Shown: positions 22,590 through 31,764, counted from the stretch's first letter. The stretch is DNA of 32,900 nucleotides from Mitsuokella sp047974105 (GCF_047974105.1 NZ_JBHYRS010000012.1:1-32900); one strand, 5' to 3'. Numbers and translations: made by a program. The notes: generated from the letters alone by a model not told the origin.

Positions 22590-22620
22590 TATCGTATTAT
22601 AGAAGTAATATCGTATTATA
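22583..22620 (+). repeat. perfect 19-bp tandem duplication at the cooS stop
   Basis: GAAGTAATATCGTATTATA at 22583-22601 is repeated exactly at 22602-22620. The first copy contains the cooS stop codon (22587-22589). It probably arose by replication slippage and lies just before the terminator. Confidence 0.85.
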
Positions 22621-22622
22621 AT

Positions 22623-22658
22623 AGAAGGAACTGTCTTTGCGATGGTTCCTTCTTTTTT
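22623..22658 (+). terminator. terminator of cooS
   Basis: AGAAGGAAC (22623-22631) pairs perfectly with GTTCCTTCT (22645-22653), followed by TTTTT. Confidence 0.8.
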
Positions 22659-22674
22659 GCTGTAAAAATCCCTT

Positions 22675-22703
22675 TTGCACACAGGGCGGGAAAAGACTAT
22701 ACT
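22675..22703 (+). promoter_or_regulatory. promoter of the coiled-coil/deacetylase operon
   Basis: TTGCAC (22675-22680), 17-bp spacer, TATACT (22698-22703), 31 bp before the start codon at 22735. Confidence 0.55.
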
Positions 22704-22734
22704 AGAAGGCAGAACAAATGATGGGGTGATTTGT

Positions 22735-23706
22735 ATGGCAAATGTCAAAACCTATAAAATGGAGCCGGAAACGAGTGCAAAGCTCCAGAAAATCTGTGAG
22801 GAGCTGAACCTGACCTGGGATGGGACCTTCCAGACGCTCGCGAATCTCTATGCCCAGCAGAAGGCCGCAGGGGCCCTGCCGGAGCGCGGCATGGAAGTCA
22901 AGGAATTTCAGAGCCTTTTAAACCGCGTGTCGGAGGCCTTTACCTATGCCCTGACGGTCAATGCCGATGCCGAAGAGCGCATCCGTCAGGAATTTGCGAA
23001 GAAATTTGCCGCTCAGCAGCAGGCGCTGCAGGAGGCACAGAATAAAGCGGAGCGCGCCGAAAAAGAGCGCAGGGACATCGAGCTCAGGAAAAAGGAAGCG
23101 GAGAGTCAGGCCGCAGCCTTCCGTCAGCAGCTCGAAAAAGTCACGCGCGAGGCCGACCACGCCGCAGAAAATGCCCGCATTGCGGCCCAATCGCAGGCCG
23201 ATGCCCTCGCAGACAAGGACCGCCTGAACAATCTGCAGGCACAGCAGCTAAAAAACCTGACGGCCGAAAAGGAAAAATGGCAGGCAGAGGCAGCGAAAGC
23301 TGCTGACCTGCAGGATGCGTGCGATGGCCTGCGCCGTGAGCTCGACGCCGCCCGGCAGGCCAAAAAGCAGGCTGAAAACGATATCGACAAGATGAAGCGC
23401 GCCCTGCGCGAAAAGGAGCAGGAGCTCAAGGCCCGCACGGATGCCCTCGAAGAGCAGTATCTGCACGAGAAGCGCATGCTCATGGCCAAGGCCGAGAACG
23501 AGCGGCAGTCGGCTGTGCTCAAGGTCAAATCGGAATACGCCGCGCGCATCGAGTCGCTGCAGGAAAAATACATGGCCCAGCTTGAGAAGTCCTATGCGCG
23601 GCAGCACGGCGGGGAATCCGCTGCCGCCGGCGATGCCCCGAAAGCAAACGCTGCCAACGATGCCGTACATAACGATACTGTAGATAAAGAAGGAAATGTA
23701 CAATGA
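22735..23706 (+). CDS. coiled-coil protein of unknown function
   Basis: 323 residues from ATG 22735 (GGGGTGA upstream). Residues 1-45 form a small helical domain (YKMEPETSAKLQKICEELNL, then TWDGTFQTLANLYAQQ) that resembles the helical DNA-binding heads of some plasmid or phage proteins, though no clear helix-turn-helix can be assigned. From about 75 to 295 there is an almost unbroken charged coiled coil rich in Ala, Glu, Lys, Gln and Arg. The last 30 residues are disordered and Ala/Asn-rich. There is no signal peptide or membrane segment. Its stop overlaps the start of the deacetylase gene (ATGA), so the two are translated together. A structural or cell-envelope-associated role is possible, but none is shown. 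KfrA-like plasmid proteins are an alternative comparison. Confidence 0.75.
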   Translation: MANVKTYKMEPETSAKLQKICEELNLTWDGTFQTLANLYAQQKAAGALPERGMEVKEFQSLLNRVSEAFTYALTVNADAEERIRQEFAKKFAAQQQALQEAQNKAERAEKERRDIELRKKEAESQAAAFRQQLEKVTREADHAAENARIAAQSQADALADKDRLNNLQAQQLKNLTAEKEKWQAEAAKAADLQDACDGLRRELDAARQAKKQAENDIDKMKRALREKEQELKARTDALEEQYLHEKRMLMAKAENERQSAVLKVKSEYAARIESLQEKYMAQLEKSYARQHGGESAAAGDAPKANAANDAVHNDTVDKEGNVQ

Positions 23707-24635
23707 AAATGCGGAAAATGCGCCATTTACGCCATTTAAGAGAAGTCATTGGCTTGTTTGCCGGACTTTTTCTCTTGTCCTCTGCCTTTTGGCTGACAGG
23801 CTGCGGCATGACGTCCGATAAAGGAAATCAGGAACAGGCCGCTTCTTCGTCATCATCGGCGGAGAGCGAAAAGGCAGAGCAGCCCTCCTATGTGCTCGCC
23901 GCCGATGATTTTTCGAATCTGCAGCTCACGGACCCCACGCTGCCGGTTTACGACAAATACACGCTGTCGGACCGCCGCGCCAAAAATTTGACGACGGCGC
24001 TGCCAAACATCACTCCTTATAAGGAAGGAAAAGTCGTTTACCTGACCTTTGACGACGGCCCCGACGACAAGAACACGCCGGCCATCCTCGACATCCTGAA
24101 GGAAAACGGCGTCAAGGCTACGTTCTACGTGACGGGCGCACATGCGGAGCTGCATCCGGACATCCTGCAGCGCATCTTTGACGAGGGCAATGCCATCGGC
24201 AACCACAGCTACGACCACGATTACAAGAAGCTCTACGTCTCGCCGCAGACCTTCCTCGCGGAGATGGAGCGCACGGATGAGATCATCCACGGCATCATCG
24301 GCGTGCGTCCTCTCATCCTGCGCGCTCCGGGCGGCGTCATCGGCCATTTCACGGATGCCTATGCACCGGCGCTGAAGGCAAGCGGCTATGTCGAGCACGA
24401 CTGGAATGTCAGCTCGGCCGACGCCGCGCCGAACCATCCGGTCGCGCAGGATTTCATCGACAATATCGACAGCCAGACCGACCAGTCCGTAGCGGCGCAC
24501 AGTGCGATCATCCTCATGCACTGCTCCGAAGGCCATGAGGAAACGGTCAAGGCCCTGCCGAAAATCATCGAGATTCTCAAGGCCAAGGGCTATACATTCG
24601 GTGTCGTCACGCCGATGACGCCGCAGCCGTGGTAA
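23703..24635 (+). CDS. polysaccharide deacetylase lipoprotein (NodB domain)
   Basis: 310 residues, ATG 23703 overlapping the upstream stop by 4 bp. A basic N-terminus and hydrophobic stretch end in lipobox LTGC with lipidated C34, followed by a Ser/Glu-rich linker (40-60). The NodB domain spans about 110-305 with motif 1 TFDDGPD (D117, D118), motif 2 NHSYDHD (H168, H172), motif 3 RAPGG (R207) and motif 5 LMHC (H283), so the metal-binding Asp-His-His set and catalytic residues are present. It would remove N-acetyl groups from a cell-wall or exopolysaccharide GlcNAc/MurNAc polymer outside the cytoplasmic membrane. Peptidoglycan deacetylation is the likeliest role. A terminator follows. Confidence 0.92.
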   Translation: MKMRKMRHLRHLREVIGLFAGLFLLSSAFWLTGCGMTSDKGNQEQAASSSSSAESEKAEQPSYVLAADDFSNLQLTDPTLPVYDKYTLSDRRAKNLTTALPNITPYKEGKVVYLTFDDGPDDKNTPAILDILKENGVKATFYVTGAHAELHPDILQRIFDEGNAIGNHSYDHDYKKLYVSPQTFLAEMERTDEIIHGIIGVRPLILRAPGGVIGHFTDAYAPALKASGYVEHDWNVSSADAAPNHPVAQDFIDNIDSQTDQSVAAHSAIILMHCSEGHEETVKALPKIIEILKAKGYTFGVVTPMTPQPW

Positions 24636-24676
24636 TGTACCGCTGATAAGATGAAAATTCGGTAAAAAGTCAAACG

Positions 24677-24711
24677 AGCGGCCCCGTTTAGAAGGAACGC
24701 GGCCGCTTTCT
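24677..24711 (+). terminator. terminator after the deacetylase gene
   Basis: AGCGGCC (24677-24683) pairs with GGCCGCT (24701-24707) over a 17-nt loop, followed by a short T-rich run (TTCTGT). Weak T-tract. Confidence 0.5.
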
Positions 24712-24807
24712 GTCGTATATATCTATAACGAATTGATTTTATTTTTCTGCAGGAATTTGCAGATTTGCATGAGGGGAAGGAAAAATTCGGGGAGGGGGCA
24801 GGATACC

Positions 24808-27800
24808 ATGGAACAAGGAAGAGACAGAAATCAAGATAAAAAAGATAAAGATGAGGCAGGGCAGGGCCCTGTACAAAATGGTGCCAATCGTGATGGTGCC
24901 AATCGTGCTGGAAATGATTTCGTAAAAGGAAGAAATGACGTTACCGTACTCATGGGACGCACGGCCTTTTACAAAGCGGCGCTTGAGCAGGCTGCCGAGG
25001 ATAAGGACCAGGGCGTTTTCGGCAAACACTGTCCTCTTTATTTCAATATCACGAATTTCAAGATTTACAACTCCATCCATGGCTATCACGGCGGTGATGA
25101 GATTTTGCAGCACATGGCCCGCCTGCTGCAGGAAACGTTTCCCGACGACCTCATCGCGCACCTTTCGGCCGACAGCTTTCTCGTGCTGGCCACTTCCGAA
25201 AATATCACGCAGAAGGTTGAGCACATCTGCTGCACCATGCGCCGCTATATCAAGAGCCCCGGCATCGAAGTCAAGGCCGGCCTGCGCTTTTACGACCCCC
25301 GTCAGGAAAAAGCCCCTGTCGTAGGTTCCTTTGACCAGGCGAAGATGGCCTGTGATTCCATCAAGAAAGATGCGAACCGCTGCTGGGCCGTCTACGAGGA
25401 TGACATGGGGAAGCGGCTCGTGCTGCAGAATCATATTCTCGAGCATTTTGACGAGGCCATGCAGAAAGACCAGATTCGCTTCTATCTGCAGCCTACCGTG
25501 CGCACCTTTACGGGCAAACTCTGCGGCGCGGAGGCACTCGTGCGCTGGGAAGACCCGCAATACGGCCTTTTGACGCCGGACCTCATCATCCCCGTGCTCG
25601 AGGAGGCGGGACTCATCCATAAGCTCGATGCCTATATCATCCGCAAGGTCGCGTCGCTTCTCTGCTACCAGCGGGAAAATGACCTGCCGATGATGCCGAT
25701 TTCGGTCAATATCTCGCCGCTCGATTTCACGCTGATGGACCCCTTTGCCTTTGTGGAAGACGTCATGGAGTCTTTGCATCTGCCGCATGCTTACCTGAAC
25801 CTGGAGCTCACGGAAAGTGCCCTCGTGCGCGATAAGAGCAGGCTGCAGAAAGCCATCACGCAGTTTCGCGCGGCCGGCTACAAGATTTGGCTCGATGATT
25901 TTGGCAGCGGTTATTCTTCCTTGAATGTGCTCAAGGATTATGCGTTTGATTTTCTCAAGCTCGATATGGTCTTTCTGCGCCATTTCACGGAAAAGAGCCG
26001 CGATATCATCACGTCCGTCGTGCGCATGGCCAAAGAAGTCGGCATTCATACGCTGGCTGAGGGCGTCGAGACGAAAGAGCAGGTCGCGTTCCTGCAGTCG
26101 ATTGGCTGCGAAAAGATTCAGGGCTATTATTATGGCAAACCGATGTCCTATGAGGACTTCCATCAGTATTACAGTGAACACCATTATGAGGTGGAAAAGC
26201 CGCAGGAGGAAAAAATTTATCATCAGCTCGGCCTGCTCAACTGCATCAGCGAGGCATCTCTCGGCATCGGGCTTTGCGATGGGAAGAAGATTTCCCTGAT
26301 TTTTGCCAATGAGTCCTTTGAGAAAAATCTGCAGGCCAGGGGATTTCAGGATGCCCGGCAGTGCAGAGAGTACCTGCTGCAGCCAAAGCATCCCCTGTGC
26401 ATCCGTTCTTTGGCGATGCTCAAGCGCATCCACAGCCTTCATCAGAAACAGGCCCGTATCTTCATGGAGAATGGGCGTTATTTCCGCGTCACGGCCGAGC
26501 TCCTGTCCGAGACGGAAAGCCTGCGGGCATACAACATCACCTTGGAGAATCAGGAAACACGGTCAGTGCAGCGTTTCGATACCATTATGCACAATCTCTA
26601 CATGACGTTTCAGGATATCTTTCTGCTGAATCTCTCTAGGGATACGTGCGAGCATCTGGCAGGCAGGGACGTATCGGTGGAAAGCAGCCGGATTTATCAT
26701 GGCATTGATGATTTTTTCCGCCATTATGCAGAGACGCGGCTTCCCGAAGAGGAACAGGAACGGTTTTGCGGGTATCTGAATGGACAGCACCTGCAGTCGT
26801 TTTTCGCAAAAAAAGGCGGCCTGCACGCGATTGACAGCTTCCGCGTCCGTCAGGCCGACGGCAGCCTGGTCTGGATGCGCTTCGACGCCCTGCGCATTCA
26901 TCTCGTCGGTTCGGAGGAAATTCTCGTCAGTGCAGGACCGCTGTCCTTTGAACTGCAGGACAAAAAGGATCAGGTTGACCGCATCGCCAGGTCCTTTCAT
27001 ATGCTCGTGGGCGAAGAGACTTCAGCATCCGTCCTGCAGGACGCACTGCTCTGGCGCAGTTTTGCAGAGCCCACGGAACTCATGCTGTTCTGGAAGGATA
27101 AAGAGCGCCGCTTTATCGGGGCCAATAAGTCTTTCCTCGATTTCTGTGATTTTAAAAGTCTCGAGGATATCCTCGGCAGGACCGATGACGAGCTTTCCCT
27201 GCATATAAACGACCGTCCGTTCCGCGAAGTGGAAGAAAATGTCCTGCAGACCGGCAGAACCGACCATTGGCGTCTCGGGGAATGTGCCGTGAAGGGCAAA
27301 TCTGTCCTCGTCTTTTCGACGAAATACCCGCTGTACCGCAGCGGACGAGTCGAAGGGCTCATCGGGATTGCCTGGCCGATGGAAGAGACGCAGCGCAATT
27401 ATCAGAATGCGACATACGATGAAGATACGGGACTGCTCAATTACCGCGGCATGCTCATAAGCGGGATTGAGTTCATGGATAATTATCTGCGCAATGGCCA
27501 GGATTTTGCTGCGGTCTATTTCTACGTGCCGGCCTTTGACAAGATTGCGCAGAAATATGGCGAAGAGACGCGCCTGCATCTTCTGCAGCGCATAACGGAC
27601 GTGATTTACAAACGGCACAGGCGCGGCGGCATCCTTGCTCATATCGGCTCCTGCCGCTTTGTCGGTTTTTTCCCGAAAGACAAGGGCGATGTCAGCACGC
27701 GCGTTTTGGAGGTCGCCAATGCCATCCACGAAATCCGCTCCGTCGACGGCTTCCCGTGCACGCTTTATCTGCAGTATGCGATTGGCTATGGCTCCGAGAC

Positions 27801-29220
27801 AGAAAATATCGAGGCCCTGCTTCATCTGCTGGTCGGACGCATTGAAGAAGCACAGAAAAACAAGCTCGGCGAGTCCATCTACATCGGCGACCGCATCGCG
27901 TTTGACCGCGAGAAATTCGATTACATGGATGAGCGCATCTACATGAGCGCCCCTGAGACGTACGATCTCGTCTACCTCAATCGGGCCGTATACAAGGATT
28001 TCCATCTGCCGGAAGATTTTTCGTGCGAGGGGAAGAAATGCTACGAGGTTTTTGGCGACGGCAAGGCCCCCTGCGAGTTCTGCACGAATCATCTGCTGCG
28101 CCGCGACCGCTTCTACAGCTGGACGCATCACAACGCCGTGTCGGGAAACGACTATCTGCTGCGCGACACCTTTGTGCCATGGCGCGGCAAAAATTACCGC
28201 TTCTCGATGGGCATCAACCTCAATGAATATTTGAACCGTGACATTGCAGCCAACGAAATCCTGTACCGCGAGGCATCGATCAATGATGCCATCAGCCTTG
28301 CTATGGGTGAGGACGACCCATCCGAGGGCATCCGCAAGCTGCTTTGGAAAATCGGTTCTGAACTTTCTGCCGACCGCATCTGCATTTTTGAGCTCGATGA
28401 GGGCGGCAGTACAGTGAGCAATACGTATGAATGGTGCAGGAGCGGTGTCGAACCGATGCGGGAAAAGATGCAGCATCTGCCGCTGAATCCCTGCTATATT
28501 TACGAAAATTTCCGCGAGAATCATCTCGTCATGATTCCCGATTACCCGAAATACATCAAAGAACATCCGGATGCACAGACCTATCTGCCGGATATCCACC
28601 GCTTTGCGGCCGTGCCTTTAAAGATTGCCGGACAGATTATCGGACATTTGCAGATTGTCAATCCGCAGATGTCGCTTTTCCGCGCGACGAACTTCCTCAT
28701 GATGACGCTGAGCCGCTTTATTGCCAGCATGATCCGCAGCCGCAGGTCCCTGCGGGAGCTTGAGCGCATGAGCTGCCGCGACCAGCTCACGGGCCGTTTG
28801 AACCGCCATGGACTCAGTCAGTATTTTGCCTCTTTGCCGGAACATACGTCGTGTGCCTTTATCTTTGACGACATCAATGGCCTCAAGCGCATGAATGATG
28901 AGCACGGCCATGAGGCCGGCGACCGCCTGATTACGACAGTTGCCGATATCATGCACAAAAAGCGGAAAGAAACGGGGAAAGGACACGTCTTCCGCATGGG
29001 CGGCGACGAATTCCTCATTATCATTGAAAACATCGGCGAAAAGCAGGCAGAGGCTTTTCTGACGGATTTGCGCGCATCCTTCCGCAAACACGGCGTCAGC
29101 GTGGCGCTCGGACACCTCGTCTGTATGACACCGCTTGAAAGCATGGACCCGATCCTCGTAAAGGTGGACCGGGCGATGTATGAGGACAAGGAAAAGATGA
29201 AAATGAGTAAGAAAGAATGA
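24808..29220 (+). CDS. multidomain cyclic-di-GMP protein: GGDEF(degenerate)-EAL-PAS-GGDEF(degenerate)-PAS-GAF-GGDEF
   Basis: 1470 residues from ATG 24808 (AGGGGG upstream). Residues 1-45 are polar. About 45-190: GGDEF-like domain with SADSF (120-124) in place of GGDEF. About 205-455: EAL domain with EAL (242-244), SVNIS, ELTES, DDFGSGYSS (363-371), AEGVET and IQGYYYG, so a cyclic-di-GMP phosphodiesterase appears intact. About 470-865: two or three PAS-like domains. About 868-1030: a second degenerate GGDEF (HIGSCRF). About 1040-1150: a PAS-like segment with C1073-x4-C1078-x10-C1089-x2-C1092, possibly metal or redox sensing. About 1170-1310: GAF. About 1320-1465: active-type GGDEF (1398-1402) without an upstream RxxD inhibitory site. 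No membrane segment is present. It can probably both make and break cyclic-di-GMP under sensory control. It is 4 bp upstream of a second GGDEF gene. Confidence 0.9.
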   Translation: MEQGRDRNQDKKDKDEAGQGPVQNGANRDGANRAGNDFVKGRNDVTVLMGRTAFYKAALEQAAEDKDQGVFGKHCPLYFNITNFKIYNSIHGYHGGDEILQHMARLLQETFPDDLIAHLSADSFLVLATSENITQKVEHICCTMRRYIKSPGIEVKAGLRFYDPRQEKAPVVGSFDQAKMACDSIKKDANRCWAVYEDDMGKRLVLQNHILEHFDEAMQKDQIRFYLQPTVRTFTGKLCGAEALVRWEDPQYGLLTPDLIIPVLEEAGLIHKLDAYIIRKVASLLCYQRENDLPMMPISVNISPLDFTLMDPFAFVEDVMESLHLPHAYLNLELTESALVRDKSRLQKAITQFRAAGYKIWLDDFGSGYSSLNVLKDYAFDFLKLDMVFLRHFTEKSRDIITSVVRMAKEVGIHTLAEGVETKEQVAFLQSIGCEKIQGYYYGKPMSYEDFHQYYSEHHYEVEKPQEEKIYHQLGLLNCISEASLGIGLCDGKKISLIFANESFEKNLQARGFQDARQCREYLLQPKHPLCIRSLAMLKRIHSLHQKQARIFMENGRYFRVTAELLSETESLRAYNITLENQETRSVQRFDTIMHNLYMTFQDIFLLNLSRDTCEHLAGRDVSVESSRIYHGIDDFFRHYAETRLPEEEQERFCGYLNGQHLQSFFAKKGGLHAIDSFRVRQADGSLVWMRFDALRIHLVGSEEILVSAGPLSFELQDKKDQVDRIARSFHMLVGEETSASVLQDALLWRSFAEPTELMLFWKDKERRFIGANKSFLDFCDFKSLEDILGRTDDELSLHINDRPFREVEENVLQTGRTDHWRLGECAVKGKSVLVFSTKYPLYRSGRVEGLIGIAWPMEETQRNYQNATYDEDTGLLNYRGMLISGIEFMDNYLRNGQDFAAVYFYVPAFDKIAQKYGEETRLHLLQRITDVIYKRHRRGGILAHIGSCRFVGFFPKDKGDVSTRVLEVANAIHEIRSVDGFPCTLYLQYAIGYGSETENIEALLHLLVGRIEEAQKNKLGESIYIGDRIAFDREKFDYMDERIYMSAPETYDLVYLNRAVYKDFHLPEDFSCEGKKCYEVFGDGKAPCEFCTNHLLRRDRFYSWTHHNAVSGNDYLLRDTFVPWRGKNYRFSMGINLNEYLNRDIAANEILYREASINDAISLAMGEDDPSEGIRKLLWKIGSELSADRICIFELDEGGSTVSNTYEWCRSGVEPMREKMQHLPLNPCYIYENFRENHLVMIPDYPKYIKEHPDAQTYLPDIHRFAAVPLKIAGQIIGHLQIVNPQMSLFRATNFLMMTLSRFIASMIRSRRSLRELERMSCRDQLTGRLNRHGLSQYFASLPEHTSCAFIFDDINGLKRMNDEHGHEAGDRLITTVADIMHKKRKETGKGHVFRMGGDEFLIIIENIGEKQAEAFLTDLRASFRKHGVSVALGHLVCMTPLESMDPILVKVDRAMYEDKEKMKMSKKE

Positions 29221-29224
29221 AAAT

Positions 29225-31051
29225 ATGAAGCATATGAGTATCCGAGACTTCAGGGAAAAACTGCATAAACATGGTATCGCCTGGATTCCGGCAGCGGTTT
29301 TCCTCGTCGGTGCGGTGGTGTGGGCCTTTGTCATGCATGCCCTTTATGTGCGTGAAGTGGCAGCGATGCACGAACGCGCGCATCTCGATGCCCGCATTTA
29401 TGCCGACGAGCTGCAGCAGGATTTCGTGGACAGCGAGTCCATGCTCAGAGCACTCAATCTGGCGATTGCCAATGAACCGAACCACAAGATGCGGAATTTC
29501 CAGACCGTTGCCGCGCATATGCTGGCGAAAAATGGCGCACCATTGGAATCCATCCGGTTAGCGCCGCAGGGCATTGTCACCGATATTTACCCGGAGGACA
29601 GTCAGGAACGCCGCCAAAAATTTAATCTGTTCCAGGATGACGATACGATTGCGGCTATTGCCCGGGAAAGCAAAAATTCTGGAGAACTGACAGTGCAGGG
29701 ACCGGTGGACTTGCAGCGGGGCGGACAGGCCCTTATTATGCGCATGCCGGTTTTTGTCCTTGACAATGGGAACGAGAAGCCTGTATTCTGGGGCTTTATC
29801 ATCGCCGTCATCAGGACGCCGGACATCTTCGCCAATACCGTGCAGAATCTCAGCCGCACGGATTTTGCGTATGCATTGGAAAAGACGGAGGTGGGCGGCA
29901 GCAGCTATCAGACGGTGCTGCGTTCCGAGGAAAAGGTCGTGGAGCCGGAGAAGTTTGAATTTTTCTATGGCGGCTCCACATGGCGGATGCTCGTCTCGCC
30001 AAAAGGCGGCTGGCGGCATGACCCGTTCCTTGAATACATCGGCGCGCTGAGCTTTGTCTGCCTGACGCTGCTCACCATCCTGATTTGGTTTTTGCTGTCC
30101 TTGCGCAAGCGGCAGGAAGGCATCCGCCGCTTGGCAGTTACCGACCATTTGACGGGGCTTTTGAACCGTCACGGCATTGAAGGGGCCGTCAGGGCGTTTA
30201 CCGAAGCAAAGGGAGATGTTCCCCTGGTCGTCGTACAGCTCGATATCGACGACTTTAAATTCATCAATGATGTCTATGGCCATGCGGCCGGCGATGCCGC
30301 TCTGCAGCACCTGGCGATGCTCATGCATATCTGTTTCCCGAAAGACGCGATTCTCGGCCGTATGGGCGGCGATGAGTTCCTCATTGTACTCTTTGACCGC
30401 GATATCAGGAAGATGGAGCGCATGGTCTATGATTTTGGCGCAGTGCCAAAAGAATTCAACTATGGCAATCGGGGCTATCATTATACGGTTTCCATGGGTT
30501 ATGCGGTACTGGCGCCGGATTCCCCTGACGGGCAGACACCCAGAGAGGTCTGGCATGCGGCGGATGTGGCCCTTTACACCATCAAGATGCGCGGCAAGAA
30601 CGGCTGCTGCCGCTTCGCACCGGGCATGGCGAAGATGCGCAACGTCCAGCTCGGCTTTTCCCTGCGCGACCTCGCCATCCATCTGCCAGCCGCCATCCTC
30701 ATTTACGAGGCAGAGGATGAGAACATCCTCTTTGCCAATGATGAACTCGTCAAGATGTTTGACTGCGACGACCTCGACGATTTTATGGCTTACACGAAGA
30801 GCAATTTCCGCGGCATCGTGCATCCGGAGGATTACGACCGCGTAGAAACGAGCATCTGGCGGCAGATTTATCTCAATAAGCTCAAAGGCTATGCCGATGA
30901 TGCCGTCGATTACCGCATCATCACAAAGAAAGGCCGGATTGTCTGGGTCATCGACCGCGGGCGGCTCGTCAGCAGCGAATACTTTGGCCATATCTTCTAC
31001 GTCGTCCTCATCAAGGACAATGAAATGGAAGAACGGATGGGCGATTCCTGA
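29225..31051 (+). CDS. membrane CHASE-type sensor diguanylate cyclase with C-terminal PAS
   Basis: 608 residues, ATG 29225, 4 bp after the preceding stop, so cotranscribed. Membrane segment 1 is about 18-40; an extracytoplasmic CHASE-like domain spans about 70-260 (LDARIYADELQQDFVDSESM, then VTDIYPEDSQERRQKFNL and ALIMRMPVFV); segment 2 is about 270-292. The GGDEF domain covers about 305-460 with GGDEF at 381-385 and an intact signature (DHLTGLLNRHG, DIDDFKFINDVYGHAAGD). No RxxD site precedes it. A C-terminal PAS (about 475-600, with ILIYEAEDENILFANDEL) follows. It is likely to synthesise cyclic-di-GMP in response to an extracellular small ligand. The start could also be the ATG at 29234. Confidence 0.9.
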   Translation: MKHMSIRDFREKLHKHGIAWIPAAVFLVGAVVWAFVMHALYVREVAAMHERAHLDARIYADELQQDFVDSESMLRALNLAIANEPNHKMRNFQTVAAHMLAKNGAPLESIRLAPQGIVTDIYPEDSQERRQKFNLFQDDDTIAAIARESKNSGELTVQGPVDLQRGGQALIMRMPVFVLDNGNEKPVFWGFIIAVIRTPDIFANTVQNLSRTDFAYALEKTEVGGSSYQTVLRSEEKVVEPEKFEFFYGGSTWRMLVSPKGGWRHDPFLEYIGALSFVCLTLLTILIWFLLSLRKRQEGIRRLAVTDHLTGLLNRHGIEGAVRAFTEAKGDVPLVVVQLDIDDFKFINDVYGHAAGDAALQHLAMLMHICFPKDAILGRMGGDEFLIVLFDRDIRKMERMVYDFGAVPKEFNYGNRGYHYTVSMGYAVLAPDSPDGQTPREVWHAADVALYTIKMRGKNGCCRFAPGMAKMRNVQLGFSLRDLAIHLPAAILIYEAEDENILFANDELVKMFDCDDLDDFMAYTKSNFRGIVHPEDYDRVETSIWRQIYLNKLKGYADDAVDYRIITKKGRIVWVIDRGRLVSSEYFGHIFYVVLIKDNEMEERMGDS

Positions 31052-31091
31052 GACTTGAGAAGTTTTTCCTTTGCAAAAGCCGCAGGCCGGG

Positions 31092-31120
31092 TTGATGCCG
31101 TGAAACTTTCATGATATAAT
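31092..31120 (+). promoter_or_regulatory. promoter directly ahead of a terminator hairpin
   Basis: TTGATG (31092-31097), 17-bp spacer, TATAAT (31115-31120). Expected start near 31127, only about 10 bp before the hairpin at 31137-31185. Confidence 0.55.
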
Positions 31121-31126
31121 AGCGAC

Positions 31127-31188
31127 TAAGAAGATAAAAGACACGCAGCGTTGCGCAGAAAGCATACGCTGTGTGTCTTTTTTTTATT
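31127..31188 (+). ncRNA. terminator hairpin; possible short RNA or attenuator
   Basis: AAAGACACGCAGCGT (31137-31151) pairs with ACGCTGTGTGTCTTT with G-T pairs, followed by a run of T. It ends transcription from the cyclic-di-GMP genes. With the promoter at 31092 it would also yield an RNA of about 60 nt or control readthrough into the gene at 31224. Confidence 0.5.
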
Positions 31189-31223
31189 GATGATACTGTG
31201 ATACTAGAAGAGGGGCATGCCTT

Positions 31224-31628
31224 ATGAGAAGCTTTCCACTGTTTGTTGAGCTTGAAGCCAAACGTGATACCGTCAATGCCAAATTCCACCGCGAGACAGA
31301 GCCGCAGATTATCGAACGCCTGAAAGAGTTCGGCTTTGCGCCGCGTGAGGACGGGGATGACCACGATATGTACATTAAGGAGAAGAGTACGGGCAATCTC
31401 TATCTTTTGACCTGCAGCGCCTATGAGATTACGGTCATGTTCGAGCACATCAAGACGGGCGAGGGCATCAAGATCTGCGAAATCAGCAATTTTGCGCTGA
31501 GTGCTCATACCATCATGAACATCATCATTGCCTCAATCGACAGCTGGCTGCAGTACGGTGTCGTCTACGACTACCGCACGGCACAGCATTTCACGGAAGG
31601 CAGCGAGACGGCTGCGGCAGCCAGATAA
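31224..31628 (+). CDS. conserved-looking hypothetical protein
   Basis: 134 residues, ATG 31224 with AGAGGGG upstream. It is soluble, with no signal peptide or membrane helix. N-terminal half: LEAKRDTVNAKFHRETEPQI and LKEFGFAPREDGDDHDMYI; C-terminal half: ICEISNFALSAHTIMNIIIASIDSWLQYGVVYDYRT, a mixed helical region. I recognise no family or catalytic motif. Base composition and codon use match its neighbours, so it is likely a real gene. It may be expressed from 31092 past the hairpin or from an unseen start. Function unknown. Confidence 0.65.
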   Translation: MRSFPLFVELEAKRDTVNAKFHRETEPQIIERLKEFGFAPREDGDDHDMYIKEKSTGNLYLLTCSAYEITVMFEHIKTGEGIKICEISNFALSAHTIMNIIIASIDSWLQYGVVYDYRTAQHFTEGSETAAAAR

Positions 31629-31764
31629 GAAAAGAAAACAGCGTAGGGGAACAAAGAGAGAAAAGGAAGTACAGCGAAGCCGTGAGAAAGCACGCAAAAC
31701 GCGCAAAAAATGGTATAATGATTTTTAGAGTCGATTTTAGCAGAATGAAAAGGGGAATGCATCG

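Noticed and set aside
24739..28599. Long minus-strand frames (567 and 525 codons)
   Set aside because: They are antisense to the GGDEF/EAL gene, whose domains are unambiguous.
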